Positions 27,062-36,349 are shown, counted from the stretch's first letter. The stretch is DNA of 64,000 nt from Streptomyces sp. SDr-06 (GCF_003324565.1 NZ_QOLA01000001.1:806001-870000), one strand, 5' to 3'. Numbers and translations: made by a program. The notes: generated from the sequence alone by a model not told the origin.

Positions 27062-27805
27062 TCAGGCCTCCTCGGGGCTCAACTCCGCGAGGGCGAGGAG
27101 CTGTTCGGGCGTGACGCCCGCCGGGATGGGCACCGGGGCGGGCGTGCGCAGCGGCGGCTGCCAGCCGTTCTGCTCGTCCCAGGTGCGCACGATCCGCGCG
27201 GGCGCCCCGGCCACCACCGCGTGGTCGGGCACCTCACCGCGGACGACCGCGCCCGCCGCCACGACCACGTTGCGGCCGAGTCGGGCGCCCGGCAGCACCA
27301 CGGCGCCCGTGCCGAGCCAGCACCCGGGGCCGATCTCGACCGGCTCCATGCGCGGCCACTGCTTGCCCACGGGCTGGTGCGGATCGTCGTAGCTGTGATT
27401 GGTCGAGGTGATGTAGACGTACGGGCCGCAGTACGTGTCCGAGCCGATGGTGACCGTCGTGTCGGCGATGACATGGCTGCCCCGCCCGAGCACGACGCCG
27501 TTGCCCAGGGTCAGGATCGGCTCGGCGCCCAGGTCGAGCCCGGGCATCATCCCCGCCGTGAGCGTGACCTGTTCGGCGATGATGCAGTGGTCGCCCAGCT
27601 CGATCCACGGCTCGCCGAAGACCGTGCCCTGGGGGAAGGCGAGGCGGGTGCCGGCGCCGATCCGGCGGAACCGGAGCCTGCCCGGGTGTTCGGCCGTGAC
27701 CGCCCCGGCCTCCTTGATCCAGCCCCAACCGCCGTGGACCGCGCGGGAGGCGATGCGGCGCCGCCAGGCGGTCAGCGATGAGAACGTGTTTCTGTTCTTG
27801 GGCAC
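27062..27805 (-). CDS. Left-handed beta-helix acyltransferase
   Basis: 247 residues from a GTG start. Hexapeptide repeats run through the middle (HCIIAEQVTLTAGMMPG, NGVVLGRGSHVIADTTVTIG), then TSTNHSYDDPHQPVGKQWPR, which resembles the active-site region of maltose/galactoside acetyltransferases and xenobiotic acetyltransferases, including NHSYD. PVEIGPGCWLGTGAVVLPGA and AGAVVRGEVPDHAVVAGAPA close the helix. It probably transfers an acetyl or acyl group to a sugar or envelope component. The acceptor is unknown. A gamma carbonic anhydrase gene of the same fold lies just upstream on the same strand. Confidence 0.85.
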   Translation of the reverse strand: MPKNRNTFSSLTAWRRRIASRAVHGGWGWIKEAGAVTAEHPGRLRFRRIGAGTRLAFPQGTVFGEPWIELGDHCIIAEQVTLTAGMMPGLDLGAEPILTLGNGVVLGRGSHVIADTTVTIGSDTYCGPYVYITSTNHSYDDPHQPVGKQWPRMEPVEIGPGCWLGTGAVVLPGARLGRNVVVAAGAVVRGEVPDHAVVAGAPARIVRTWDEQNGWQPPLRTPAPVPIPAGVTPEQLLALAELSPEEA

Positions 27806-27864
27806 CCGCTCACGGTACTCATCGCCGCCCGCGCCGATCAGGGCCGACGCCTGTGATCTTCCGC

Positions 27865-28395
27865 TCAGCCGCCGTGCGCCTTGCGGTGGTCCTCGGCCAG
27901 GCCCAGGTACATCAGGGCGTTGACCTTGATCCCCTCGCGTTCCTCGTCGCTCAGCTCGCGCCGCACCTTGGCCGGTACGCCCGCGACCAGGGAGCCGGGC
28001 GGCACGACCATGCCCTGCGGCACCAGCGCGTGCGCCGCGATCAGCGAACCGGCGCCGATCCGGGCACCGTTGAGGACGGTGGCCCCCATGCCGATCAGCA
28101 CGTCGTCCTCGACGGTGCAGCCGTGCAGCACCGCGTTGTGCCCGACGGTGACCCGCTCGCCGACGGTGACCGGGAAGCCCGGGTCGACGTGCACCGTGCA
28201 GTTGTCCTGGATGTTGCTCTCGGCGCCGATCACGATCGGCCCGCAGTCGGCCCGCAGTACCGCGTGGTACCAGACGCTCGCGCCCGCGGCCAGCGTGACC
28301 TCGCCGAGCACCACGGAGGTGGGTGCCGTGAATGCGGTCGGGGCGATCTCGGGGGCCTTGCCGCCCACTGCCACGACCAACGCCTGCTCTGCCAT
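27865..28395 (-). CDS. Gamma carbonic anhydrase family protein
   Basis: 176 residues, typical length. The left-handed beta-helix repeats contain VWYHAVLRADCGPIVIG, SNIQDNCTVHVDPG and VTVGHNAVLHGC, carrying the three zinc-binding histidines expected for the family. It ends with the C-terminal helix DEEREGIKVNALMYLGLAED. Family members include Cam carbonic anhydrase and many proteins without proven hydratase activity (PaaY/CaiE-like). It has the same direction as the downstream acyltransferase, 59 bases apart, so an operon is likely. Divergent from a SRPBCC gene. Confidence 0.92.
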   Translation of the reverse strand: MAEQALVVAVGGKAPEIAPTAFTAPTSVVLGEVTLAAGASVWYHAVLRADCGPIVIGAESNIQDNCTVHVDPGFPVTVGERVTVGHNAVLHGCTVEDDVLIGMGATVLNGARIGAGSLIAAHALVPQGMVVPPGSLVAGVPAKVRRELSDEEREGIKVNALMYLGLAEDHRKAHGG

Positions 28396-28489
28396 GCGCC
28401 ACTCCTCGTACGGGTTCCATCGCGCCGGGTGTCACGCTAAGCGACCGGGCCGCGGCCCGCGCGGTCGGGGGGCCGCTTACGATCGCGCG

Positions 28490-28933
28490 ATGGCACTCTT
28501 CCGGATCGACCGCCGCACTCCGCTCGCCCCCGCCGAGGCGTGGCGCCGGCTCACCGACTGGGAACGGCACGGCGACGGCGTCCCGTTGACCCGGGTCACC
28601 GTGCGCACCCCGGCGCCGGTCGACGTCGGCACCGTGTTCGTCGCCCGCACCGGGCTCGGCCCGCTGGGGTTCGACGACCCGATGGAGATCGTGCGCTGGG
28701 AGCCGCCCACCGGGGAGCGGCCGGGCCGGTGCCGCCTGGAGAAACTCGGGCGGGCCGTCACCGGCTGGGCCGAGATCGAGGTCGGCGCGGCCGGTTCGGG
28801 GGCGTACCTGGTGTGGCGTGAGGACCTGCGGGTGCGCGGACTGCCGCGCGCGCTCGACGCGTTGACGGCGAGGGCGGGGCGGGTGGTGTTCGGCCGGGCC
28901 CTGAACGTTCTGCTGCGCGACCGCACACCCTGA
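28490..28933 (+). CDS. SRPBCC (START-like) family protein
   Basis: 147 residues. The pattern RIDRRTPLAPAEAWRRLTDW, GTVFVARTGLGPLGFDDPME, RCRLEKLGRAVTGWAEIEV and YLVWREDLRVRGLPRALDAL fits the helix-grip fold of the polyketide-cyclase/dehydratase-like SRPBCC superfamily, which binds hydrophobic ligands in a deep cavity. No ligand or catalytic residues can be named. It is divergent from the gamma carbonic anhydrase gene, with about 95 bases between starts. Confidence 0.82.
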   Translation: MALFRIDRRTPLAPAEAWRRLTDWERHGDGVPLTRVTVRTPAPVDVGTVFVARTGLGPLGFDDPMEIVRWEPPTGERPGRCRLEKLGRAVTGWAEIEVGAAGSGAYLVWREDLRVRGLPRALDALTARAGRVVFGRALNVLLRDRTP

Positions 28934-28984
28934 GGGCTCGGCCGGGCGCCCTTGACGGGACGGAGCTGCCCCGGGCGGAGGCGA

Positions 28985-29638
28985 TCAGTCTGCGGCGGGC
29001 ACGTTCTCCTTGGCGGCGTTCGCCTCCGCCTCGGCCATCGACTTCTTCGCGCGGTTCTTGACGATCAGCATCGAGACGACGCCGATGAGCAGGGCGGCCA
29101 CCAGGCCCAGGTAGGAGAAGTTCTTCAGCCAGGACTCGGCGACGATGCCGAGGTAGTAGATGACGGCGGTCGTGCCGCCCGCCCAGCAGATGCCGCCCAG
29201 CACGTTGGCGATGAGGAACTTCCAGTACGGCATGTGCAGGACGCCCGCGAGCGGGCCCGCGAAGATGCGGAGCAGGGCGATGAAGCGGCCGAAGAAGACA
29301 GCCCACATGCCCCACTTCTGGAAGGACCGTTCCGCCATGGCCACATGGCCCTCGCTGAAGTGCTTGGGGAACTTGCGGCCGAGCCAGGCGAGGAGCGGCC
29401 TGCCGCCCTTGCGGCCGATGGCGTAGCCGATCGAGTCGCCCACCACCGCACCGGCCGTGGCGCAGGCGCCGAGCACCACCGGGTTGATGTGGCCCTGCTG
29501 GGAAGCGAGCAGGGCCGAACTGACCAGGACGATCTCGCCGGGCAGCGGGATGCCGAGGCTCTCGACCCCGATGACCAGCGCCACCAGGAGATAGACGCTG
29601 ACGGCGGGGATGTGCTCCAGCCACTCCTGGATGTGCAA
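28985..29638 (-). CDS. DedA family membrane protein
   Basis: 217 residues from a TTG with GGGAGGAAGCG upstream; an earlier start would add charged, non-homologous residues. The DedA features are clear: GIPLPGEIVLVSSALLASQQ, then GDSIGYAIGRKGG, WAVFFGRFIALLRIFAGPLA, GVLHMPYWKFLIANVLGG and WAGGTTAVIYYLG. Four to five membrane helices are present. DedA proteins act in lipid-carrier recycling (undecaprenyl phosphate or phospholipid translocation) and proton-dependent envelope homeostasis. The tail is Lys/Ala/Glu-rich and cytoplasmic. A TVP38-type relative lies at 37.9 kb. Confidence 0.92.
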   Translation of the reverse strand: MHIQEWLEHIPAVSVYLLVALVIGVESLGIPLPGEIVLVSSALLASQQGHINPVVLGACATAGAVVGDSIGYAIGRKGGRPLLAWLGRKFPKHFSEGHVAMAERSFQKWGMWAVFFGRFIALLRIFAGPLAGVLHMPYWKFLIANVLGGICWAGGTTAVIYYLGIVAESWLKNFSYLGLVAALLIGVVSMLIVKNRAKKSMAEAEANAAKENVPAAD

Positions 29639-29713
29639 CGCCGCTTCCTCCCGCTCGCACCGGGCCCAAGCCCGGAGTGCGCCCCCCTGGCGCACGCCGG
29701 GAAGCCTACCCGG

Positions 29714-32194
29714 TCAGGCCCGGTCGCCCGCGGGGCGCGGTGGGACCAGGCCATGCCCGACGAGGCGGGGCTCGCGCGCCGAGACGCCGACGCTCACCTC
29801 GCGCGTTCCGGTGCCGAGGACCCAGCGGTGCCGGCCGGGGTCCCACGAGGAGAGGGAGCGGGCGGAGATCCGTACGCTCACGTGCCGCGCGCGGCCGGGC
29901 CCCAACTCCAGGCGGCGGTAGCCGGCCAGCGCGCGGCGCGCCTGGTCGAGGCGGAGGTCGGGTGAGGGGCCGAGGTAGACCTGGGCCACCGTGGTGCCGG
30001 TGCGGCGGCCCGTGTTGCGGACGGTGAAGCCCACCGCGAGCCCGTCGCCGTCGGGCCGGACGCTCAGGCCCGTGTACGCGAAGGACGTGTAGGACAGGCC
30101 GTGGCCGAAGGGGAAGAGGGGGTTCACGTCCTCGGCGTCGTACCAGCGGTAGCCGACGTGGATGCCCTCGGAGCACTCCTCGGTGCCGTTCACGCCGGGG
30201 TAGCGGCGCGGGTTCCCGGCCATCGGGTGCCGGTCGTCGGAGACGGGGAAGGTCTGGGTGAGCCGGCCGCCGGGGTCGCAGTCCCCGAACAGGACGGCGG
30301 CGGTGGCCTCGGCACCCTCCTGGCCCGGGTAGTACATCTGCAGTACGGCGCCGACGCGGTCCAGCCACGGCATGGTGGTGCACGAGGAGGTGTTGAGCAC
30401 CACCGTGGTGCGGGAGTTGGCGGCGGCCACCGCCTCGATGAGCTCGTTCTGGTGGCCGGGCAGCGCGAGGCCGGTGCGGTCGGCGCCCTCGGTGGCGTCC
30501 TCGTACGCGAACAGCACGACGCTCCGGGCCGCGCGGGCGGCGCGTACGGCCTCGGCGACGTCGGCGGCGCGGGCGGCTCCGGTGGTGCGGCGCAGCCGGA
30601 AGAGCTGGCCCTTGTCTCGGCCCTTCGCGGTGACGGCGAGCCGGTGCGTCCCGGCGGACAGGCGCAGCGTGGCGCGCCGGACGGTGAGCCCGTCGGGGGC
30701 GGCGCCGACGAGTCCCCCGGCGAAGAACTCGCCGAGGCCGGGGGCGGGCGGGAAGAGTTCGGCGCCGTCGAGGCGCACCTTGGGCCGGTCGCCGGAGTAG
30801 TGGACGCAGAAGGTCCACTCGTCGGCTTCGGTCACGGTGAGCGTGCCGTCGTAGGTCCAGGTGGCGCGGGGTGCGACGGGCTGCCCCTCGAAGTCGGCGC
30901 CGGGGGAGGTCCCGGGGAGGGGTTTGCCGAACAGGTCCTCGCCGAGCGCGTAGTCGACCCGGGCGTCGTCGCCGGCCCGGGCCCTCAGAGCGTCGAGCGG
31001 GCTGTCCGCGTGGACGGGCACGACGTGGGCGCTGCCGCCGCCGCTGACGAACGGGAGGGCTCCGGTGGGCCCGATCACCGCGATGGCGCGCGCGGCGCGA
31101 CCGGTGAGGGGGAGGGTGGCGTGCCGGTTGTGGAGCAGGGTGGCCCCCGCCTTGGCGACGTCGAGCGCGAGGCGCGCCCCGGCCCGCGGGTCGCGGTCGG
31201 GCCGGGCGGGAGCGCTCCCGTCGAGCAGCCCGAAGCGGTCCATGACGGACAGGATCCGGCGCACCGAACGGTCGACGAACTCCTCCGGGACGCTGCCGTC
31301 GAGCACGGCCCGCCGCAGGGCGTCGGCGAAATAGTTTCCGCTCGGCATCTCCATGTCGAGCCCGGCGGTGAGGGCCGCGACGGTGCTGTGGGCCGCGAAC
31401 CAGTCGGTCATCACCCAGCCCTCGAAGCCCCAGTCACCGCGCAGGATGTCGCCGAGAATTGGCTTGTTCTCGCAGGCGAAGACCCCGTTGACCTTGTTGT
31501 AGGCCCCCATCACGGCGCCCGTTCCGGCGGCGACGGCCGCTTCGAAGCCGCGGAGTTCGAGCTCGCGCAGGGCCTGTTCGGCGATCCGCACGTCGATCGT
31601 CATGCGGTCCTTCTCCTGGTTGTTCAGGGCGAGGTGCTTGACGGTGGCGATGAGCCCCTGGCTCTGGATGCCGCGGATCTCCTCGGCCACCAGGTCGGCG
31701 CCGAGCAGCGGGTCCTCGGAGAAGGTCTCGAAGTTGCGTCCGGCGTACGGGGTCCTGATCAGGTTGACCATGGGCGACAGGAGGACGTCCTGGCCGAGTG
31801 CGCGGCCCTCGCGGCCGATCACCTCACCGTACGCGCGGGCCAGCGCGGGGTCGAAGGCGGAGGCGAGCAGCACGGGGGCGGGCAGGGCGGTCGCGTGCGC
31901 GGTGACCCGGACACCGGCCGGTCCGTCGGCGAGTCTGAGCGGGGGGATCCCCAGGCGCGGCACCCCGGGGACGTAACCGGCCTGGCCGAGGCCGCGGGGA
32001 TCGTCGGCGCCGTGCAGCAGGCCGATCTTCTCGTCCAGCGTGAGACGGGCGAGCAGGGCTTCCACCCGGCGCGGGACCGGGGCCGAGGGAAGGGCGCGGG
32101 CGGGTGCGGCCAGGGTCCCGGTCGCGGCCGCCGCGACCATGGCGGCGCCGCCGAGCAGACGCAGGGCTGACCTTCGGGACACGGTCTCGGACAT
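29714..32194 (-). CDS. Secreted glycoside hydrolase family 3 beta-glucosidase-type enzyme with PA14 domain
   Basis: 826 residues. It begins with a Tat-type signal, SRRSALRLLGGAAMVAAAA, cut near PARALPS. The N-terminal TIM barrel has HLALNNQEKDRMTIDV and the nucleophile Asp in GFEGWVMTDWFAAHS. The second domain includes FAYEDATEGADRTGLALPG. A PA14 insert at about 420-560 is seen in TWTYDGTLTVTEADEWTFCV. A fibronectin-III-like domain ends the protein. The start has AAAGGAG 9 bases upstream. It probably releases glucose or xylose from plant or fungal glycans outside the cell; the substrate is not decided. It follows the thioesterase gene by 256 bases. Confidence 0.93.
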   Translation of the reverse strand: MSETVSRRSALRLLGGAAMVAAAATGTLAAPARALPSAPVPRRVEALLARLTLDEKIGLLHGADDPRGLGQAGYVPGVPRLGIPPLRLADGPAGVRVTAHATALPAPVLLASAFDPALARAYGEVIGREGRALGQDVLLSPMVNLIRTPYAGRNFETFSEDPLLGADLVAEEIRGIQSQGLIATVKHLALNNQEKDRMTIDVRIAEQALRELELRGFEAAVAAGTGAVMGAYNKVNGVFACENKPILGDILRGDWGFEGWVMTDWFAAHSTVAALTAGLDMEMPSGNYFADALRRAVLDGSVPEEFVDRSVRRILSVMDRFGLLDGSAPARPDRDPRAGARLALDVAKAGATLLHNRHATLPLTGRAARAIAVIGPTGALPFVSGGGSAHVVPVHADSPLDALRARAGDDARVDYALGEDLFGKPLPGTSPGADFEGQPVAPRATWTYDGTLTVTEADEWTFCVHYSGDRPKVRLDGAELFPPAPGLGEFFAGGLVGAAPDGLTVRRATLRLSAGTHRLAVTAKGRDKGQLFRLRRTTGAARAADVAEAVRAARAARSVVLFAYEDATEGADRTGLALPGHQNELIEAVAAANSRTTVVLNTSSCTTMPWLDRVGAVLQMYYPGQEGAEATAAVLFGDCDPGGRLTQTFPVSDDRHPMAGNPRRYPGVNGTEECSEGIHVGYRWYDAEDVNPLFPFGHGLSYTSFAYTGLSVRPDGDGLAVGFTVRNTGRRTGTTVAQVYLGPSPDLRLDQARRALAGYRRLELGPGRARHVSVRISARSLSSWDPGRHRWVLGTGTREVSVGVSAREPRLVGHGLVPPRPAGDRA

Positions 32195-32391
32195 GGACCG
32201 ACACTCCTTTGTGTGCGGGCACGACGTGGTGGACCGCGGCACAGCAGGCGGCGGGCCGGCGTTCGACCTGTGAACGCACTATGCGTCACGACCGAGTTGA
32301 CAACCCGTCAGGCGCCACGAGGCGCCGGGAAACGTAGGACCGTCCGGTGGAAGAGTCAAGGAAAGGGGCAGGGCAGCTGTCGGGACATGGA

Positions 32392-32423
32392 GAAGGCGCC
32401 CCGGCCGTTGCCGGAGCGCCTTC
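32392..32423 (-). terminator. Terminator hairpin after the thioesterase gene
   Basis: GAAGGCGC and GCGCCTTC enclose an inner CCGG-CCGG stem with single-base bulges. It starts 28 bases past the thioesterase stop on the minus strand and lies upstream of the family 3 glycosidase gene. Confidence 0.65.
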
Positions 32424-32450
32424 GGGTTCCGTAGCCCGCGCTGGTGGCGG

Positions 32451-32903
32451 TCAGGAGTGGGGACGCAGGGTCCACACCACGGTCATCTCGCCCGTCACCG
32501 CGCCGTCCGCGCGCTGGATCTCGATGAACACCGGGAACTCGGGGCGCTGCCCCGCGTCGAGCTCGGCCACGACGTCGGCGATCGGGCGGCCCAGGGTCGC
32601 GGTCGCGGTGACGACGCCCATGGCGAGCTTCTTGTAGCCGATCTCGGCCTTCACGGCGAGCGGCACGGCGCGGTTCATCTGGTCGCCGAAGGCGGCGATG
32701 ACGATGGCGCCACTGGCGGACTCGGCGAGCGTGAACATCGCGCCGGCGTGCGGACCGCCCACGTGGTTGTGGTACGCGGCCTGGTCCGGCAGCCGCACCA
32801 CGGCCCGCTCGGGGGTGGTCTCCAGGAATTCGAGGTCGAGGGTGCGGGCCATGGGGACGGTCGCGGTGAGCATCTCGCCCACGGTCATCTGATCAGCGCT
32901 CAT
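32451..32903 (-). CDS. PaaI/YiiD-type hotdog thioesterase
   Basis: 150 residues of hotdog fold: RAVVRLPDQAAYHNHVGGPH, then AGAMFTLAESASGAIVIAAF, KAEIGYKKLAMGVVTATATL and EFPVFIEIQRADGAVTGEMT. The HNHVGGPHAGAMFTLAE stretch holds the usual acyl-CoA-binding and catalytic Asp/Glu region (here Glu). Such enzymes hydrolyse acyl-CoA or aryl-CoA thioesters. The substrate is unknown. It is divergent from the Gln/Pro-rich membrane protein gene across 93 bases and stands alone. Confidence 0.85.
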   Translation of the reverse strand: MSADQMTVGEMLTATVPMARTLDLEFLETTPERAVVRLPDQAAYHNHVGGPHAGAMFTLAESASGAIVIAAFGDQMNRAVPLAVKAEIGYKKLAMGVVTATATLGRPIADVVAELDAGQRPEFPVFIEIQRADGAVTGEMTVVWTLRPHS

Positions 32904-32996
32904 GACGTGATGTTACCCATGAGTAGCGACCGTTGGCCATCCCCTGCCGGGGGCGGCCGTAGCAGGAGCACCGGGGCACCTCTATGGTTACTGGCC

Positions 32997-34049
32997 ATGT
33001 GGCCAGGACAGCAGCCGCCCGGGGGCGAGCAGAACCCGCAGGATCCGAATCAGAACCCGTACCAGCAGCCGGGGTACCAGCAGCCGAATCCCTACCAGCA
33101 GCCGGGGCAGCAGCCCTCGCAGCCCGGGTATCCGCCGCAGGGTTACCAGACGCCCAACCCGTACCAGCAGCCGACGGTGCCGCAGTACCCGGTGGGGAGC
33201 CCGCTCGGGGCGCCGCAGCCGCCGGACAGCCCGGACGACAAGAACAAGAAGAAGACCACCCTCATCGCCATCATCGCGGCCACCGCCGTGGTCGTGGCCG
33301 CCGCCGTGACCGGCGTGCTGGTCCTCAAGGACGACGGCAAGAGCACCAACCAGGCCGACAAGGACAAGAAGTCGCCGTCGGCGCAGGCCTCCGGCTCGGA
33401 CGCGCCGTCCTCCCCGGCCCCCAACCCGCGGGGCGCGGGCACCCAGGTCCAGCCGGTCATCGCGGGCTGGAAGGTCGTGGTGAACCCGACCAAGGGCGAC
33501 GCCTTCGACGTGCCGCCGGACTGGGAGGTCGACAGCCCCGGCATGAGCGTGGGCTGGTCCGACAAGGCCGACCCCAACGGGTTCGGCGGCATGATGATGT
33601 CCGCCCCCGCGTACTACAAGTCCAAGTGGTGCACCGCCAAGAACTCCAGCGGCCGCGACGAGAACACCGCGCTGGCCAGCGTCGGGACCAAGGGTGCCAA
33701 CGGCGCCAAGTCCACCGACGACGCCGCCGAGCAGGCCGACGACTGGCTGTACTACGCCTACACCCAGCCGGACAAGAACCACATCACCTCCGAGAAGCCG
33801 GTCCCCTACACCACCAAGTCCGGCCTCCAGGGCAGTGTGGTGCGCGCGAAGACGACGGGCGTGAAGAAGACGGACAAGTGCTCCACCGAGGGCCAGTCCG
33901 TGCTGTTCGGCTTCAAGACCGCCAAGGGCGACCTCGCCGCCTGGAGCTTCATCGCCAACACCGGCGTGCCCGACGCGGTCCCCGAGGACACCATCCAGAA
34001 GATCCTCAGCACCATCCGTCTGGTGCCGGTCACCGGCTCCGGTTCCTGA
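32997..34049 (+). CDS. Membrane-anchored protein with a Gln/Pro-rich N-terminus
   Basis: 350 residues. The first 75 residues are low-complexity, made of YQQPG and NPYQQP units. A basic DDKNKKK stretch is followed by one transmembrane helix (TTLIAIIAATAVVVAAAVTG), a Ser/Ala/Asp linker, and an outside domain of about 200 residues (KGDAFDVPPDWEVDSPGMSV, ADDWLYYAYTQPDKNHITSE). The topology is cytoplasmic N-terminus, extracytoplasmic C-terminus. Streptomyces carry many such proteins, possibly in cell-envelope sensing; no function is assigned. The ATG at 32997 was chosen because the repeat-rich family N-terminus starts with MWPGQQPP. Confidence 0.85.
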   Translation: MWPGQQPPGGEQNPQDPNQNPYQQPGYQQPNPYQQPGQQPSQPGYPPQGYQTPNPYQQPTVPQYPVGSPLGAPQPPDSPDDKNKKKTTLIAIIAATAVVVAAAVTGVLVLKDDGKSTNQADKDKKSPSAQASGSDAPSSPAPNPRGAGTQVQPVIAGWKVVVNPTKGDAFDVPPDWEVDSPGMSVGWSDKADPNGFGGMMMSAPAYYKSKWCTAKNSSGRDENTALASVGTKGANGAKSTDDAAEQADDWLYYAYTQPDKNHITSEKPVPYTTKSGLQGSVVRAKTTGVKKTDKCSTEGQSVLFGFKTAKGDLAAWSFIANTGVPDAVPEDTIQKILSTIRLVPVTGSGS

Positions 34050-34058
34050 CGGAGCCGG
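34033..34058 (+). terminator. Hairpin overlapping the stop of the Gln/Pro-rich membrane protein
   Basis: CCGGCTCCG and CGGAGCCGG form a 9-bp stem with an 8-base loop that contains most of the stop codon. It probably ends the transcript before the MFS gene, although read-through is possible. Confidence 0.55.
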
Positions 34059-34126
34059 GGGCCCGGGCGCGAGCCGGGGCCACAAACGGTTTGGCGCCAC
34101 GGGGTGGCGGCGGCGATAGTCCCTGA

Positions 34127-35425
34127 GTGACCTCCGCCGCCATCCCCTCGCCCGCGCGCCGCCCCTCCTGGGCGGGCCGCAACTACACCCTGCTGACCGC
34201 GGCCGCGGTGGTGACGAACCTGGGCAGCCAGGGCGCGCTGATCGCCGCCGCGTTCGCGGTGCTGCAGTCCGGCGGCAGCGGCGGCGACGTGGGTCTGGTC
34301 GCGGCGGCCCGCACCGTGCCGCTCGTCCTGTTCCTCCTGGTCGGCGGCGCACTCGCCGACCGGCTGCCGCGGCACCGGGTGATGGTCGCCGCCAACACCC
34401 TCAACTTCCTTTCCCAGGGCGCCTTCGCGCTCCTGGTCCTGACCGGCGATGCCCGGCTCTGGCAGATGATGGCGCTGACCGCGCTCGGCGGCGTCGGCCA
34501 GGCCTTCTTCGGTCCGGCCTCCGAGGGCATGCTGATGTCCAGCGTGAGCGGCCCGGAGGCGGGCCGCGCCTTCGCGCTCTACCGGATGGCGATGCACGGC
34601 GCGGGCATCGGCGGGGCCGCCCTCGGCGGTGCGCTGATCGCCGTGTTCGGCGCGGGCTGGGTGCTCGCCATCGACGCGGCGGCCTTCGCGGTGGCGGGCG
34701 CGCTGCGCGCCTTCCTCGACGTCGCCCACATACCGGCGCGCGAGGCCGGAGGGGGCCTGGTCTCCGATCTCCGCGACGGCTGGCGGGAGTTCGTCTCGCG
34801 GCCCTGGCTGTGGGCGATCGTGGTGCAGTTCGCGGTGGTCAACGCCGTGGTCGCGGCGGCCGAGGCGGTGTACGGGCCGCTGGTGGCCCGCGACGAGCTG
34901 GGCGGGCCGGGACCCTGGGGGATCGCGCTCGCCGCGTTCGGCGTCGGCACCGTCGCGGGCGCGCTCCTGATGACGCGCTGGAAGCCCCGCCGCCTGCTGC
35001 TCGCGGGCACCCTGTGCGTCTTCCCGCTGGCCCTGCCGTCGGCGGCGCTCGCGGTGCCGCTGCCGGTGGCCGCGCTCTCGGCGGTCATGCTCCTGACGGG
35101 CGTCTCGATCGAGGTCTTCGGCGTCTCCTGGATGACCGCCCTCAACCAGGAGATCCCGGAGGAGAAGCTCTCGCGCGTCTCCGCCTACGACTGGCTGGGC
35201 TCGATCGCCATGGTGCCGCTGGCCACCGCGCTGGCCGGCCCGGCCGAGAGCGCGGTCGGCCGCACGTCCGCGCTGTGGTGCTGCTCGGCACTGATCGTGC
35301 TGCTCACCGCCGCGGTGCTGTGTGTGCCCGGCGTACGCCGTCTGACCCGGCGCACCGAGGCGGTGGCCGCGCGCGGCAGCGGGGTGTCAGCCGATGCTGA
35401 AGGCGCCGTCGGGCGGCTCGGGTGA
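34127..35425 (+). CDS. MFS transporter
   Basis: 432 residues from a GTG start, 12 predicted helices. The first loop motif, GALADRLPRHRVMVAAN, is the classic MFS motif A, and FFGPASEGMLMSSV follows. The arrangement (VLQSGGSGGDVGLVAAARTV) matches the enterobactin-exporter-like EntS group and macrolide-efflux relatives. Export of a drug or metabolite is probable; the substrate is unknown. The last 39 bases overlap the convergent spermidine-synthase-like gene. Confidence 0.9.
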   Translation: MTSAAIPSPARRPSWAGRNYTLLTAAAVVTNLGSQGALIAAAFAVLQSGGSGGDVGLVAAARTVPLVLFLLVGGALADRLPRHRVMVAANTLNFLSQGAFALLVLTGDARLWQMMALTALGGVGQAFFGPASEGMLMSSVSGPEAGRAFALYRMAMHGAGIGGAALGGALIAVFGAGWVLAIDAAAFAVAGALRAFLDVAHIPAREAGGGLVSDLRDGWREFVSRPWLWAIVVQFAVVNAVVAAAEAVYGPLVARDELGGPGPWGIALAAFGVGTVAGALLMTRWKPRRLLLAGTLCVFPLALPSAALAVPLPVAALSAVMLLTGVSIEVFGVSWMTALNQEIPEEKLSRVSAYDWLGSIAMVPLATALAGPAESAVGRTSALWCCSALIVLLTAAVLCVPGVRRLTRRTEAVAARGSGVSADAEGAVGRLG

Positions 35426-36247
35426 GGGCCGCGCGTCCGCGTCGCCGACCGGCTCGGCGTCCTTGACGAAGCGGCGCAGCGCGTCGCCGTGCTCGACCCG
35501 CGCCGGGAAGGCGTCGCCCGCAGTGCGCCGGGCCAGCGCGCCGACGTCCAGCGGGTGGTCCGAGGCGAGCAGCACCGCGTTCCCGAAGCGCCGCCCACGC
35601 AGCACGGACGGCTCGGCGATGAGCGCGACCTCCGCGAACACGGCCTGGAACGTGGCGAGTTGGGACCGCAGGAACGCGAAGGGCGCGCCGTCCGCGAGGT
35701 TCGCCGCGTAGACACCGCCGGGTTTCAGGACCCGCCGGGCGACCCGGGCGTACTCGATCGAGGTGAGGTGCGCGGGCACGCGTGAGCCCCCGAAGACGTC
35801 CGCGACGAGCAGGTCCACCGAGGCTGCGGGCGCTCCTTCGGCCCAGGCCCGGGCATCCGCCGCGTGCACGGCGATCCCGCAGTTCCCGGGCACCGGCAGG
35901 TGTTCCCGGACGAGTTGGACCAGCGCGCGGTCGGCGTCCACCACGTCCTGGCGGGAGCCGGGCCGCGTCGCCGCCACATAGCGGGGCAGGGTGAGCGCGC
36001 CGCCGCCGAGGTGCAGCACGTCGAGCGGGGCGCCCTCGTCGGCCGCGCAGTCCACGACATGGGCGAGCCTGCGGGCGTACTCGAACTCGATGTACGTCGG
36101 GTCGTCGAGGTCCACGTAGGACTGCGGGGCGCCGTCCACGGTCAGCAGCCAGGCCCGCTCGCGGTCGATGTCGGGCAGCAGCTTGGCGGTGCCCCAGTCG
36201 ACCTCCCGGACGACGGGTATCGGCTCGGCGTGCTGGTCGTCGTTCAC
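35387..36247 (-). CDS. Spermidine synthase-like methyltransferase-fold protein
   Basis: 286 residues, GTG start. The Rossmann motif is LDVLHLGGGALTLPRYVA; Asp in DVVDADRALVQLV would bind the ribose, and LLVADVFGGSRVPAHLTSIE matches the spermidine-synthase active-site loop region. The N-terminal beta segment (AWLLTVDGAPQSYVDLDDPT) also fits the polyamine synthase family. Many actinobacterial members lack the substrate-binding residues of true polyamine synthases, so aminopropyl transfer is not certain. Its 3' end overlaps the convergent MFS gene by 39 bases. Confidence 0.85.
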   Translation of the reverse strand: MNDDQHAEPIPVVREVDWGTAKLLPDIDRERAWLLTVDGAPQSYVDLDDPTYIEFEYARRLAHVVDCAADEGAPLDVLHLGGGALTLPRYVAATRPGSRQDVVDADRALVQLVREHLPVPGNCGIAVHAADARAWAEGAPAASVDLLVADVFGGSRVPAHLTSIEYARVARRVLKPGGVYAANLADGAPFAFLRSQLATFQAVFAEVALIAEPSVLRGRRFGNAVLLASDHPLDVGALARRTAGDAFPARVEHGDALRRFVKDAEPVGDADARPSPEPPDGAFSIG

Positions 36248-36349
36248 GGTCCCATTGTGCGCCCGCGGCCGGCTCCGGGCTGCCGGCCGCGGCGGGGGCG
36301 ACGGCCGAAGCGGCGCCGCACCGTGGCCCGGGAAGCGGCGAGCGCCAAC

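Noticed and set aside
32311..32330. GGCGCC-ACGA-GGCGCC hairpin upstream of the family 3 glycosidase
   Set aside because: Only a 6-bp self-complementary repeat in GC-rich DNA; no clear role as operator or terminator.
33001..33180. Tandem DNA repeat in the Gln/Pro-rich region
   Set aside because: The units are degenerate codons for YQQP/NPYQQP; it is protein low complexity and not a mobile or CRISPR repeat.
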